DNA of 6,125 nucleotides, from assembly GCA_030648225.1 (NCBI GenBank), contig JAUSIA010000478.1, positions 1 through 6,125 of the forward strand, written 5' to 3'. The stretch comes from Ignavibacteria bacterium. Lineage in GTDB: Bacteria; Bacteroidota; Ignavibacteria; Ignavibacteriales; Ignavibacteriaceae. Positions 1 through 6,118 of the stretch are shown here, one piece after another. The notes below the pieces were generated by a model that was not told the origin of the DNA, made no database searches, and was given only the letters and a program-made list of their open reading frames with translations. The position numbers were made by a program, and so were the translations under genes. The stretch's first letter is position 1. Each line of letters starts with the position of its first letter.

Positions 1-827
1 TTTTCGTTGTAGAAATTTATGACAGGATAATTTTCTGAAGGAATTTCTATTTCGGATAGTGATTTATACTTACTCTCTTTTTTTTTTGGCGGTCTTAAAT
101 AGTTTGCGGGTTGTGATGTTAGGGAAAAATCTACAACTACACCTTTCTGTGGTTGGATGCGATATTCAGCATTGAACTGACCTTCGGTATGACCAATATT
201 AGGAGTGATTGTTATCTTACCACCATAAAATAAACCTTCCGAATTTTCTTTCCTCTTTAAATTAATCAGACCAGTTGAATTCTCTTTTAATACATCAGAA
301 ACATTTTTGCTCTGCTGTGAAACAGGTTCGCCTAAAATGAAAAGAGATGTTATTCCTAAATCCTCAATTGCCTCACAAGTTTGAATAAAAGCTTCCTTTA
401 ATTTGTTAATATCATTATAACCTACAAAAGGAGTTAATTCATCAAACACAATTTTACCAGGCTGGTATTGCTCAACTACAGAAATTATATCCTGCAAATA
501 TCCTGCAAGGTATTTATCCGGTTCAGAGCTCAAATCTTTTTCGGAAGGAAGATTTGTACGTATTACTATGACCTGGTTTTGATCCATAAAATGCTGAAGA
601 TCAAAATTAATTGCAGCAGCATTAATCATTAAATCTTTAGGGCGCATGTTGGTAAAATATAAACAAACAGTCTGTTGATTTACTGCTTCTTTTGTGAATT
701 GTAATCCGAGAAGAGTTTTTCCTGATTTTCGTGGACCTACAAGTAAATACGTACTACAACTGTAGAATCCACCCCAGGTATCATCTACGAAAGAGATTCC
801 GGAGGAGGTTAATTGTATCTTTCTCAT
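1..827 (-). CDS. KaiC/RecA-superfamily ATPase, C-terminus cut off by the window edge
   Basis: An open frame runs from the ATG at 827 to the left edge without a stop, giving 275 residues; the C-terminus lies outside the window. The N-terminus (GISFVDDTWGGFYSCSTYLL, residues 10-29) has the KaiC-type lead-in to a Walker A loop, GPRKSGKT at 31-38. The Walker B strand is KIVFDE at 125-130. GGKITITPN followed by IGHTEGQF (202-218) looks like the end of a single KaiC domain. After about residue 240 comes a lysine-rich linker (PPKKKESK, 246-253) into an unseen region. Known KaiC-like proteins hydrolyse ATP in ring assemblies and serve in clock, signalling or motility roles; the specific role here is unknown. 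The segment after the third strand reads LYFTNMRPKDL (56-66), where KaiC proteins carry catalytic glutamates, so catalysis may be altered. An in-frame stop at 849-851 makes this ATG the only ATG start. No close Shine-Dalgarno is visible. The family call is firm; the function is not. Confidence 0.85.
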   Translation of the reverse strand, partial: MRKIQLTSSGISFVDDTWGGFYSCSTYLLVGPRKSGKTLLGLQFTKEAVNQQTVCLYFTNMRPKDLMINAAAINFDLQHFMDQNQVIVIRTNLPSEKDLSSEPDKYLAGYLQDIISVVEQYQPGKIVFDELTPFVGYNDINKLKEAFIQTCEAIEDLGITSLFILGEPVSQQSKNVSDVLKENSTGLINLKRKENSEGLFYGGKITITPNIGHTEGQFNAEYRIQPQKGVVVDFSLTSQPANYLRPPKKKESKYKSLSEIEIPSENYPVINFYNE

Positions 828-846
828 GAATAAGTTTGAATATTGC

Positions 847-877
847 CTTCACAAAGCCAAATTTTATGCCTGTGAAG
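847..877 (-). repeat. Inverted repeat in the leader of the KaiC-like gene
   Basis: CTTCACA (847-853) and TGTGAAG (871-877) are perfect 7-base inverted arms separated by 17 bases. The element lies 20 to 50 bases upstream of the ATPase start codon. On the minus strand, the arm nearest the gene contains the only purine-rich GAAGG in the leader, too far from the ATG for a normal ribosome-binding site. It could be an operator or an RNA stem-loop, or chance. There is no T-tract after it, so it is not an intrinsic terminator. Confidence 0.35.
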
Positions 878-1069
878 AAACCCTATTATTGAATATTTAG
901 TTGATTAATCTGTCCCAAAATCAATACAAAATAAAATTCTGTATTTGAATGTGACACTTTTATTGAAAAATAAACTCGAAGTAAACGTTTTTTTAAATAA
1001 ATTTACTTTATGCAAAGAGGCCAAAACGAAATCAATTTCTTAGCTAAATTGGATTTGTACTCACCTTCT

Positions 1070-1087
1070 ATTACATAAGGATGTAAT
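1070..1087. repeat. Small AT-rich hairpin
   Basis: ATTACAT (1070-1076), loop AAGG, ATGTAAT (1081-1087): a perfect 7-base inverted repeat with a 4-base loop in the gap between the ATPase and hydroxylase genes. It is AT-rich, so the stem would be weak, and neither strand shows a T-tract after it. It could be a protein-binding site or a chance palindrome. Confidence 0.3.
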
Positions 1088-1191
1088 TAAACATAAATTG
1101 AATATGAGGAGTGGAATCAATATTTATTAACCCTTCGATTTATGAGGATAAAATAGAAGAGAAAACAGTCTTTGCAAAAAAGAGTAAAGAT

Positions 1192-1836
1192 TTAAACTAA
1201 ATCTTTAAAATCCTCCTTTGTCTTATCAAAATTAGTTTTCATTACATCATCCCAAACAGGTGAACTCACGCCGTAACCCTTCCCGGAATCCTGGAAATGA
1301 TGCCTCATATGATGCTTCTTAAGTATCAGGAAAAATCTGTTCTTTATTGCAAAATGATGAACAGCATAATGAGTCAAATCATAAAACAAATAACCAATTA
1401 TAAATCCTATAAAAAATGGTGCAACAAGGTCACTTCCCAATATAGCTCCAAATAAAAAATAAAAAAGAACTGCTAAAGGAATACTTACAGATGGAGGCAT
1501 TACTAAACGTCTTGAGTCACTTGGATAATCATGATGAACACCATGAAAAATGAAATGTATTTTTTCTCCGAATTTTGATTTGGGTTCATAATGGAAAATA
1601 AATCTATGAAGAGTGTATTCAGCTAAAGACCAAACTACAATACCAAACACAATAATACTGAAGATAGTTATGAAAGAAAACTTAAAGCTGAATATAGATT
1701 TATATAAGAAAAATAAAATTACCGGAACATACACTATTAAAGGAACTGCCGGATGAACCCTTGATAGTGATTCCATGAAATCACTTTTAAACATCCTTTC
1801 AGTTTCATCCTTATTAGATATAAAATTCTTTGCCAT
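1192..1836 (-). CDS. Fatty-acid 2-hydroxylase-like membrane di-iron protein (FA2H/Scs7 type)
   Basis: A 214-residue integral membrane protein of the fatty acid hydroxylase superfamily. Its histidine clusters are H77-x4-H82, H94, H98-x2-H101-H102, H156-x3-H160-H161 and H175-H176-x2-H179-H180. Together with EYTLHRFIFHYEP, HGVHHDYPSDSRRLVMPP and the C-terminal YGVSSPVWDDV, this matches the FA2H/Scs7 branch more closely than sterol desaturases or carotene hydroxylases. Hydrophobic stretches near 31-48, 53-72, 117-135 and 138-153 would place the histidines on the cytoplasmic face. Family members hydroxylate the alpha carbon of acyl chains, mostly in sphingolipids, so the host may make 2-hydroxy acyl sphingolipids or similar lipids (inference). 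Unlike fungal and animal homologues it has no N-terminal cytochrome b5 domain, so electrons must come from another protein. The ATG at 1836 follows AGGGA (1846-1850) by 9 bases. It sits alone between long gaps, with no lipid genes beside it here. The fold and branch are well supported; the substrate is not. Confidence 0.88.
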   Translation of the reverse strand: MAKNFISNKDETERMFKSDFMESLSRVHPAVPLIVYVPVILFFLYKSIFSFKFSFITIFSIIVFGIVVWSLAEYTLHRFIFHYEPKSKFGEKIHFIFHGVHHDYPSDSRRLVMPPSVSIPLAVLFYFLFGAILGSDLVAPFFIGFIIGYLFYDLTHYAVHHFAIKNRFFLILKKHHMRHHFQDSGKGYGVSSPVWDDVMKTNFDKTKEDFKDLV

Positions 1837-1926
1837 AGTTTATTATCCCTAATTAATTAACCTGCCTGATAGTAATTTAATAATTTTTCAAAAAGAATAA
1901 AATGAACCATTTATTAAATCAATAAT

Positions 1927-1934
1927 CAAAATTA
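1927..1934 (-). promoter_or_regulatory. Weak Bacteroidota-type -7 box candidate for the hydroxylase gene
   Basis: The minus strand reads TAATTTTG, a match to the Bacteroidota -7 consensus TAnnTTTG, about 90 bases before the hydroxylase ATG. The -33 region is only an A-run on the plus strand (TTTT on the minus strand, near 1953-1956) rather than TTTG. In such AT-rich sequence a match of this size can arise by chance. The rest of the 234-base gap (1837-2070) shows no gene, hairpin or clear terminator for the phosphofructokinase upstream of it. Confidence 0.22.
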
Positions 1935-2070
1935 ACAAATTATTAAAAGGAAAAAATATTACTGAACACAGTAAAATTTATTTAATATTAAAGTTAAAGT
2001 TTCCATTTTTTATTCCATTTCTTCGTTTTTATCTTTTTATAGCGAATAGCGGAATCTGACCGTAAAAAAC

Positions 2071-3471
2071 TTAACTCTTACTTGTTTTAACCTGGTCAAT
2101 TATCAGGTTATTTATTTCACCTGGTTCAACAGGAGTTTTTCTTATAGATGGTTTGTATACTGCATTTGAATCTGCAGTTGCTAATTTAATCTTTCCCTCT
2201 TTTAAATATTTATACAACAAATCATTTTCTATCAAATAATAAAATTGTTTTCTGAATTCATCCAGAGAAATTCCGCATGTTGCAGCATACTTGGCAAGTT
2301 CATGCTGATCATCAAAATCAGCCTGGTTTAACCTAAGCATATATCTTCTTGCTATGTAAAAAGTTTCAGAGCCCGGGTCAACCATTCTTACTCTTGTTCT
2401 TCCGGTAGCAGGATCTATAATATCATTAAAATATAAGGGAACAAAATATCCATTCTGGATTGACACCATTGCACCGCTTCCCCCATTCAGAATAAACTGA
2501 GCAGCAGTAAAACCAAGATCACGCGTATATTCCATATCAAAAGGAATAGGATCTGCACAACGTAATTCATAACCAATATTCTTGGCAACAATGGATGTCT
2601 TAATTCCAAATTGCTTTAATCTTTCCTGAACTTTGTATTTAAGAATTTCGCCAAAATTAACTTCGGCAATTCTTATGTTATCATGCGCATCCCTTTCAAT
2701 ATCAACTAATGATTCAAGATCTTCTGTAGCTAATCTTTCAACAAGTCCTTCAGCAAGAATTGCAACGCCATCGCTTCTGCCGTAACTTAATCTTTTAATA
2801 ATTGCACCAACCAAAACATCAACAATATGAGAAAGTTTAATAACTTCACCCGGAAATTCTTCTGGGATAATTGTTAAAGTTGCACCTGTTGCCTTTCCAA
2901 TGCCTAGTGCAAGATGTCCTGCTTTTCTTCCCATTGAAACAACAAAATACCATCGGGAAGTTGTTTTTGCATCTACCATAAGGTTTTTTACAAGTTCAAC
3001 ACCAATATGTCTTGCAGTCTGAAAACCAAAAGTAGGAATGCCATGAGGCAGGTCAAGATCATTATCAATTGTCTTAGGGACGTGAACAACTTTTATTCTA
3101 TCAGCAGCCATTTCATCTAACTTTAATGCACTGAAAGCTGTATCGTCTCCACCAATTGTTATAAGCTTATCAACGTTGAGTCTTAGTAATGATGTTATAG
3201 TATTCTCAAGATGTTTTTTATCTTTGGTAGGATTTGATCTCGAAATTCCAATATAAGAACCACCTCTGAAATGTATACGACTGACGTTATCAATCGTTAA
3301 TTCTTTAACATGAGAAATATCTCCATTCATCAGCCACTTAAAGCCATCTCTAATTCCTAAAACTTCTACACCTTCAACAATAGCGCGAATAGTAGAGGCA
3401 CCAATAACACTATTAATTCCCGGGGCAGGTCCCCCGCCAACTAAAATCGCAAGCTTCTTAGGGGCTGACAT
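2071..3471 (-). CDS. 6-phosphofructokinase, probably pyrophosphate-dependent
   Basis: A 466-residue cytoplasmic enzyme of the PfkA family that phosphorylates fructose 6-phosphate to fructose 1,6-bisphosphate. Motifs in order: phosphate-donor loop GGGPAPGIN (12-20), GGDDT (107-111), PKTIDND (132-138) with the catalytic Asp136 and Asp138, MGRKAGH (180-186), and AEG (240-242). ATP-dependent enzymes have GGDGS and PGTIDND. Here the glycine after GGD is Asp110 and the one before TIDND is Lys133, the pair known to block ATP and favour pyrophosphate. The reaction would then be reversible and serve both glycolysis and gluconeogenesis (inference from the residues). It is longer than the roughly 320-residue bacterial ATP enzymes; the extra length is mostly a C-terminal extension after about 370. 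The start at 3471 is set by AGGAGAAG just upstream. It is separated by 261 bases from the helicase gene and has no glycolytic neighbours in view. It is complete, with no visible damage. The alternative is an ATP enzyme of an unusual group, judged less likely. Confidence 0.93.
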   Translation of the reverse strand: MSAPKKLAILVGGGPAPGINSVIGASTIRAIVEGVEVLGIRDGFKWLMNGDISHVKELTIDNVSRIHFRGGSYIGISRSNPTKDKKHLENTITSLLRLNVDKLITIGGDDTAFSALKLDEMAADRIKVVHVPKTIDNDLDLPHGIPTFGFQTARHIGVELVKNLMVDAKTTSRWYFVVSMGRKAGHLALGIGKATGATLTIIPEEFPGEVIKLSHIVDVLVGAIIKRLSYGRSDGVAILAEGLVERLATEDLESLVDIERDAHDNIRIAEVNFGEILKYKVQERLKQFGIKTSIVAKNIGYELRCADPIPFDMEYTRDLGFTAAQFILNGGSGAMVSIQNGYFVPLYFNDIIDPATGRTRVRMVDPGSETFYIARRYMLRLNQADFDDQHELAKYAATCGISLDEFRKQFYYLIENDLLYKYLKEGKIKLATADSNAVYKPSIRKTPVEPGEINNLIIDQVKTSKS

Positions 3472-3476
3472 TTTTT

Positions 3477-3484
3477 CTTCTCCT
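3477..3484 (-). promoter_or_regulatory. Strong ribosome-binding site of the phosphofructokinase gene
   Basis: The minus strand reads AGGAGAAG, ending five bases before the ATG at 3471. It is the best Shine-Dalgarno in the window and fixes this start codon. The other three genes have weaker, distant or badly spaced sites, which suggests this gene is the most efficiently translated of the four (inference). Confidence 0.75.
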
Positions 3485-3523
3485 ATCTTGATTCATCGTT
3501 CGCATAGGTTTAAGCCATATGCC

Positions 3524-3540
3524 GCAAGTATATTTCTTGC
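3524..3540. repeat. Short inverted repeat at the edge of the stem-loop cluster
   Basis: GCAAG (3524-3528) and CTTGC (3536-3540) are 5-base inverted arms around a 7-base AT loop, about 55 bases upstream of the phosphofructokinase start and just before the stronger stem-loops. Its loop does not share their TTTA/TAAA core, so it may be unrelated or chance. Confidence 0.25.
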
Positions 3541-3564
3541 TACTCAAGTTTTATTGTTCAATAG

Positions 3565-3584
3565 CCCCGACATTTATGTCGGGG
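3565..3584. repeat. REP-like stem-loop 1 (GC-rich palindrome)
   Basis: CCCCGACA (3565-3572), loop TTTA, TGTCGGGG (3577-3584): a perfect 8-base stem, or 9 if the outer T and A of the loop pair. It is conspicuously GC-rich in an AT-rich gap. Neither strand shows a T-tract after it, so it is not a standard intrinsic terminator. It resembles extragenic palindromes of the REP type, which can stabilise mRNA or be bound by RAYT transposases; no such transposase gene is in this window. Confidence 0.7.
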
Positions 3585-3606
3585 ACAAAAAGAACTCTAA
3601 TAACCA

Positions 3607-3618
3607 GGGCTTTAGCCC
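3607..3618. repeat. REP-like stem-loop 2
   Basis: GGGC (3607-3610), loop TTTA, GCCC (3615-3618), the middle member of the cluster; counting the T-A pair in the loop gives a 5-base stem. Its core GCTTTAGC (3609-3616) is also the exact reverse complement of GCTAAAGC at 3638-3645, so a longer-range pairing or a decayed inverted copy lies 20 bases to its right. Confidence 0.55.
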
Positions 3619-3668
3619 AAATTGTCTTAAAATTGCTGCTAAAGCTAATAGTTTTGAGTTTTATTATT

Positions 3669-3688
3669 CCACGATCTAAAGGTCGTGG
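3669..3688. repeat. REP-like stem-loop 3
   Basis: CCACGATC (3669-3676), loop TAAA, GGTCGTGG (3681-3688): an 8-base stem with one T-G wobble (3675 with 3682). It closes the cluster on the side next to the helicase gene, 45 bases past its stop codon. The wobble fits a fully symmetric CCACGACC/GGTCGTGG ancestor with one substitution (inference). There is no T-run after it in the direction of transcription, so it is unlikely to be a canonical terminator, although it could protect the 3' end of the helicase mRNA. Confidence 0.68.
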
Positions 3689-3732
3689 CTATTTAAGTTA
3701 TTCAAATATCTATTTTGCCAAACTTCAATTAC

Positions 3733-5916
3733 TTAATTAAGAATTTTCAACTTGGCAAATTTAAGCATCAACTGTTTTACATTATTCCCTTCAAATACTA
3801 CAGTAGCTTTCAACATATCACCCGCACCCGTGACCTGAGTAACTTTTCCAAGACCGAATTTCTCATGCATTACCCTGCTTCCAGGTTTTACAGATTTATT
3901 ATCCTGATCAAAATCATCGTAATCAACAGTTTCAAAATACTCATAGTAAATTTCCTTTTTGGATTTTCTATGAGACTTCCTGCCAATGCTTCCATTAACT
4001 TCTTTAAGAACAGAAGGTTCAAGTTCATCTATAAATCTTGACCTGCTTTGATAAGCAACCTCACCAAAACGATAACGTGATCTTGCATGTGTAATATAAA
4101 CTTTCTGCTGAGCTCTTGTTACAGCTACATAGAAAAGCCTTCTCTCCTCCTCTAATGTTGCATCAGAGCTAAAGCGGTTTGAAAGAGGAAAGATATCTTC
4201 TTCGCATCCGGAGATAAATACAATCGGAAACTCAAGTCCTTTTGCACTATGTACAGTTAACATAGTAACAACATTCGCAGATTCCTCATAAGAATCTATA
4301 TCAGACATTAATGAAACATCTTCAAGGTATTGTTCGAGCTTAGCATCTTTGTTGGAAGCAGAAAATTCACTTAAAGAATTTAAAAGCTCACTGATGTTTT
4401 CCATACATGCTCTTGATTCAGGAGTGTTCTCTTCCTTAAACATTTTCACTACGCCAAGATCATCAACCAGAGCACGTGAAAGTTCACCAAGTGATAGTTT
4501 ATCCTTCAGATCAATATACTTTTCAAGCAGCAGCCTGAATGTTTTAACATTTTTCTGAATTCTCTCCTTAATATCAATCACTTCAAAAACTCTTGCCATT
4601 GTATCATACATCGTGATGTCATGCTTACGTGCGAAACCAATCATTCTTTTTATTGTTGTACTCCCGATTCCTCTTTGAGGGAAGTTCATTATCCTTAATA
4701 AACTCTCTTCATCATTCTGGTTTGAAAGTATCCGGAGATATGCAACAATATCTTTTACTTCTTTTCTCTTATAAAACTCCAAACCTCCGATTATCTTATA
4801 AGGAATTTTTTCACGTCTGAAAATATCTTCCAATGCTCTGGACTGTGCGTTTGTTCTATAGAGAATAGCAATATCTTTAAGCGAAAGTTTTTTCTTAGAA
4901 ATCTCATGTTTAATATGTTTTGCAATCTGGAAAGCTTCATCCTTTTCATCAGAGCATTTAATTAAAGTGAGATGTTCCCCATCATTATTTTCTGTCCAGA
5001 GAGTTTTAATAAGCTGGTCTTTGTTATTCTTTATTACAGAATCAGCAGCATTTAAAATAATTTTTGTTGAACGGTAGTTCTGCTCAAGCTTAAATACTTT
5101 CCTTTTAGGAAAATCTTTTTCAAAGTCCAGCATATTACCAATGTTTGCACCACGCCAGCTATAAATACTTTGAGCATCATCTCCAACAACACAAATATTC
5201 CCATCTTTACTGACAAGCATTTTCACAAGTTCATACTGGGCTTTATTTGTATCCTGGAACTCATCAACAAGAATGTACTGGAATTTCTTTTTGTACTTCT
5301 GATGTATCTTACCATCCTTGTTAAAAAGCTCTATCGGCTTAAGAAGAAGATCTTCAAAGTCCATTGAATTATTTTCAACTAATCTTTTCTGGTATTCATA
5401 AAATATCTCGCTAATCTTTTCATCTATAAAAGATTTAGCATGCTTCTTTTTAAATTCATCAGCAAGTATCATATGATTTTTAAAGAAGCTGATCTTGTGC
5501 CTTATACCATTCGGAGTAATGGCTTCAAGTTCCATATCAAAATTCGAAATAATATTCTGAACAAGCGACAAAGAATCTTCAGTATCGTAAATAGAAAAAT
5601 TGCTTCTATATTTGATATGCTCAGACTCTATTCTTAAAATCTTTGCAAAGATAGAATGGAATGTACCCATCCAGATAGAATTCGCTTTGCTTCCGGCAAG
5701 TTCACGGATTCTATCTTTCATTTCATTTGCAGCTTTATTTGTAAAAGTAAGTGCAAGGATATTCTCAGGTTTTACTCCGTTTTCAATCAGGTATGCAACT
5801 TTATAAGTAAGAACTCTTGTCTTTCCTGAACCGGCACCGGCAATAATCATTGTTGGTCCATCCATTTGCTTTACAGCGTTTTTCTGCTCTTCATTTAAGG
5901 TTTTAAGACTTATCAT
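3733..5916 (-). CDS. UvrD/PcrA-family superfamily 1A DNA helicase
   Basis: A complete 727-residue ATP-driven 3'-5' helicase of the UvrD/PcrA/Rep family, the normal length. Visible motifs: Q motif LNEEQKNAV (7-15), Walker A GAGSGKT (27-33), motif Ia TFTNKAANEMKDR (57-69), GTFHSI (84-89), Walker B VDEFQDT (217-223), motif III GDDAQSIYSWRGA (245-257), motif IV LEQNYRST (277-284), motif V TVHSAKGLEFP (554-564) and motif VI EEERRLFYVAVTRA (589-602). After an acidic, tyrosine-rich linker (656-672) the C-terminus (about 677-727, VKPGSRVMHEKFGLGKV) looks like the Tudor-like domain by which UvrD/PcrA binds RNA polymerase. That favours UvrD/PcrA over Rep. Family roles are nucleotide excision repair, mismatch repair, transcription-coupled repair and clearing recombinase from DNA. 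The ATG at 5916 has AAGGG only 3 bases away, a short spacing, but the Q motif begins at residue 7, so no later start is plausible. I leave the symbol blank because uvrD and pcrA cannot be told apart here. Confidence 0.97.
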   Translation of the reverse strand: MISLKTLNEEQKNAVKQMDGPTMIIAGAGSGKTRVLTYKVAYLIENGVKPENILALTFTNKAANEMKDRIRELAGSKANSIWMGTFHSIFAKILRIESEHIKYRSNFSIYDTEDSLSLVQNIISNFDMELEAITPNGIRHKISFFKNHMILADEFKKKHAKSFIDEKISEIFYEYQKRLVENNSMDFEDLLLKPIELFNKDGKIHQKYKKKFQYILVDEFQDTNKAQYELVKMLVSKDGNICVVGDDAQSIYSWRGANIGNMLDFEKDFPKRKVFKLEQNYRSTKIILNAADSVIKNNKDQLIKTLWTENNDGEHLTLIKCSDEKDEAFQIAKHIKHEISKKKLSLKDIAILYRTNAQSRALEDIFRREKIPYKIIGGLEFYKRKEVKDIVAYLRILSNQNDEESLLRIMNFPQRGIGSTTIKRMIGFARKHDITMYDTMARVFEVIDIKERIQKNVKTFRLLLEKYIDLKDKLSLGELSRALVDDLGVVKMFKEENTPESRACMENISELLNSLSEFSASNKDAKLEQYLEDVSLMSDIDSYEESANVVTMLTVHSAKGLEFPIVFISGCEEDIFPLSNRFSSDATLEEERRLFYVAVTRAQQKVYITHARSRYRFGEVAYQSRSRFIDELEPSVLKEVNGSIGRKSHRKSKKEIYYEYFETVDYDDFDQDNKSVKPGSRVMHEKFGLGKVTQVTGAGDMLKATVVFEGNNVKQLMLKFAKLKILN

Positions 5917-5953
5917 ATACCCTTTTTTGTAATATTTTTCAGTTTTTAGTGTG

Positions 5954-5961
5954 CAAATATA
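5954..5961 (-). promoter_or_regulatory. Bacteroidota-type promoter candidate for the helicase gene
   Basis: The minus strand reads TATATTTG followed by C, matching the TAnnTTTG(C) -7 box of Bacteroidota. A TTTT (5981-5984), one base from the TTTG -33 box, lies 19 bases upstream. Transcription would begin near 5947, giving a leader of about 30 bases before the ATG at 5916. The assignment depends on the organism being in or near Bacteroidota. Confidence 0.42.
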
Positions 5962-6102
5962 AATAAATGAGTTGCGAATTAAAAGGTAAGAAAATTATAT
6001 AGATTGTGAATTTTCTTTATTATTAGTTAATCAAGTTCGGCATCAATTATTTTAATATAAAAAGAGAAAAACAGATTTAGAGACAATTAGTTATAAAATT
6101 CA

Positions 6103-6118
6103 TTAGTACAAGTACTAA
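6103..6118. repeat. 16-base palindrome upstream of the helicase gene
   Basis: TTAGTAC (6103-6109), AA, GTACTAA (6112-6118): perfect 7-base arms around a 2-base spacer, the shape of an operator for a dimeric repressor. It lies about 190 bases before the helicase start, and at the right edge, so it may equally belong to a neighbouring gene outside the window. The rest of 5917-6125 contains no gene I can support. Confidence 0.45.

Larger units (their letters stand above)
828..1191. other. 364-base gene-free gap between the ATPase and hydroxylase genes
   Basis: This AT-rich stretch separates two minus-strand genes and has no credible coding region; only ORFs of about 20 codons without ribosome-binding sites occur. 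It must hold the 3' end of the hydroxylase transcript and probably the promoter of the ATPase gene. No perfect Bacteroidota-type TAnnTTTG box was found on the minus strand, only one-mismatch versions such as TGATTTTG. No GC-rich hairpin followed by a T-run marks a terminator. Two small inverted repeats (847-877 and 1070-1087) are the only visible structure. Confidence 0.6.

Noticed and set aside
826..900. Plus-strand 24-codon ORF whose ATG overlaps the ATPase start codon
   Set aside because: Too short, with no ribosome-binding site at a workable distance (the GGAGGAGG at 801-808 is 17 bases away and lies within the ATPase coding region).
1010..1078. Plus-strand 22-codon ORF in the gap between the ATPase and hydroxylase genes
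   Set aside because: No ribosome-binding site, no longer reading frame upstream (stop four codons before the ATG), and no recognisable product.
1192..1836. Sterol desaturase or beta-carotene hydroxylase
   Set aside because: The histidine clusters are shared across the superfamily, but HGVHHDYPSDSRRLVMPP and the YGVSSPVWDDV tail are typical of the FA2H/Scs7 branch.
3565..3688. GC-rich hairpins as intrinsic terminators of the helicase gene
   Set aside because: None is followed by a T-run on either strand; the REP-like reading fits the repeated TTTA/TAAA core better.
3488..3740. Two overlapping plus-strand ORFs of 63 and 73 codons between the phosphofructokinase and helicase genes
   Set aside because: They run through the stem-loop cluster, overlap each other in different frames, have no ribosome-binding site and encode nothing recognisable.
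3715..5806. Plus-strand ORFs of 65 to 108 codons opposite the helicase gene
   Set aside because: They lie mostly or entirely antisense to a gene with every helicase motif intact and have no recognisable protein features.
6103..6118. Cyanobacterial-type LexA box
   Set aside because: The AGTAC/GTACT arms are similar, but the 2-base spacer is shorter than that box requires and the window does not look cyanobacterial.
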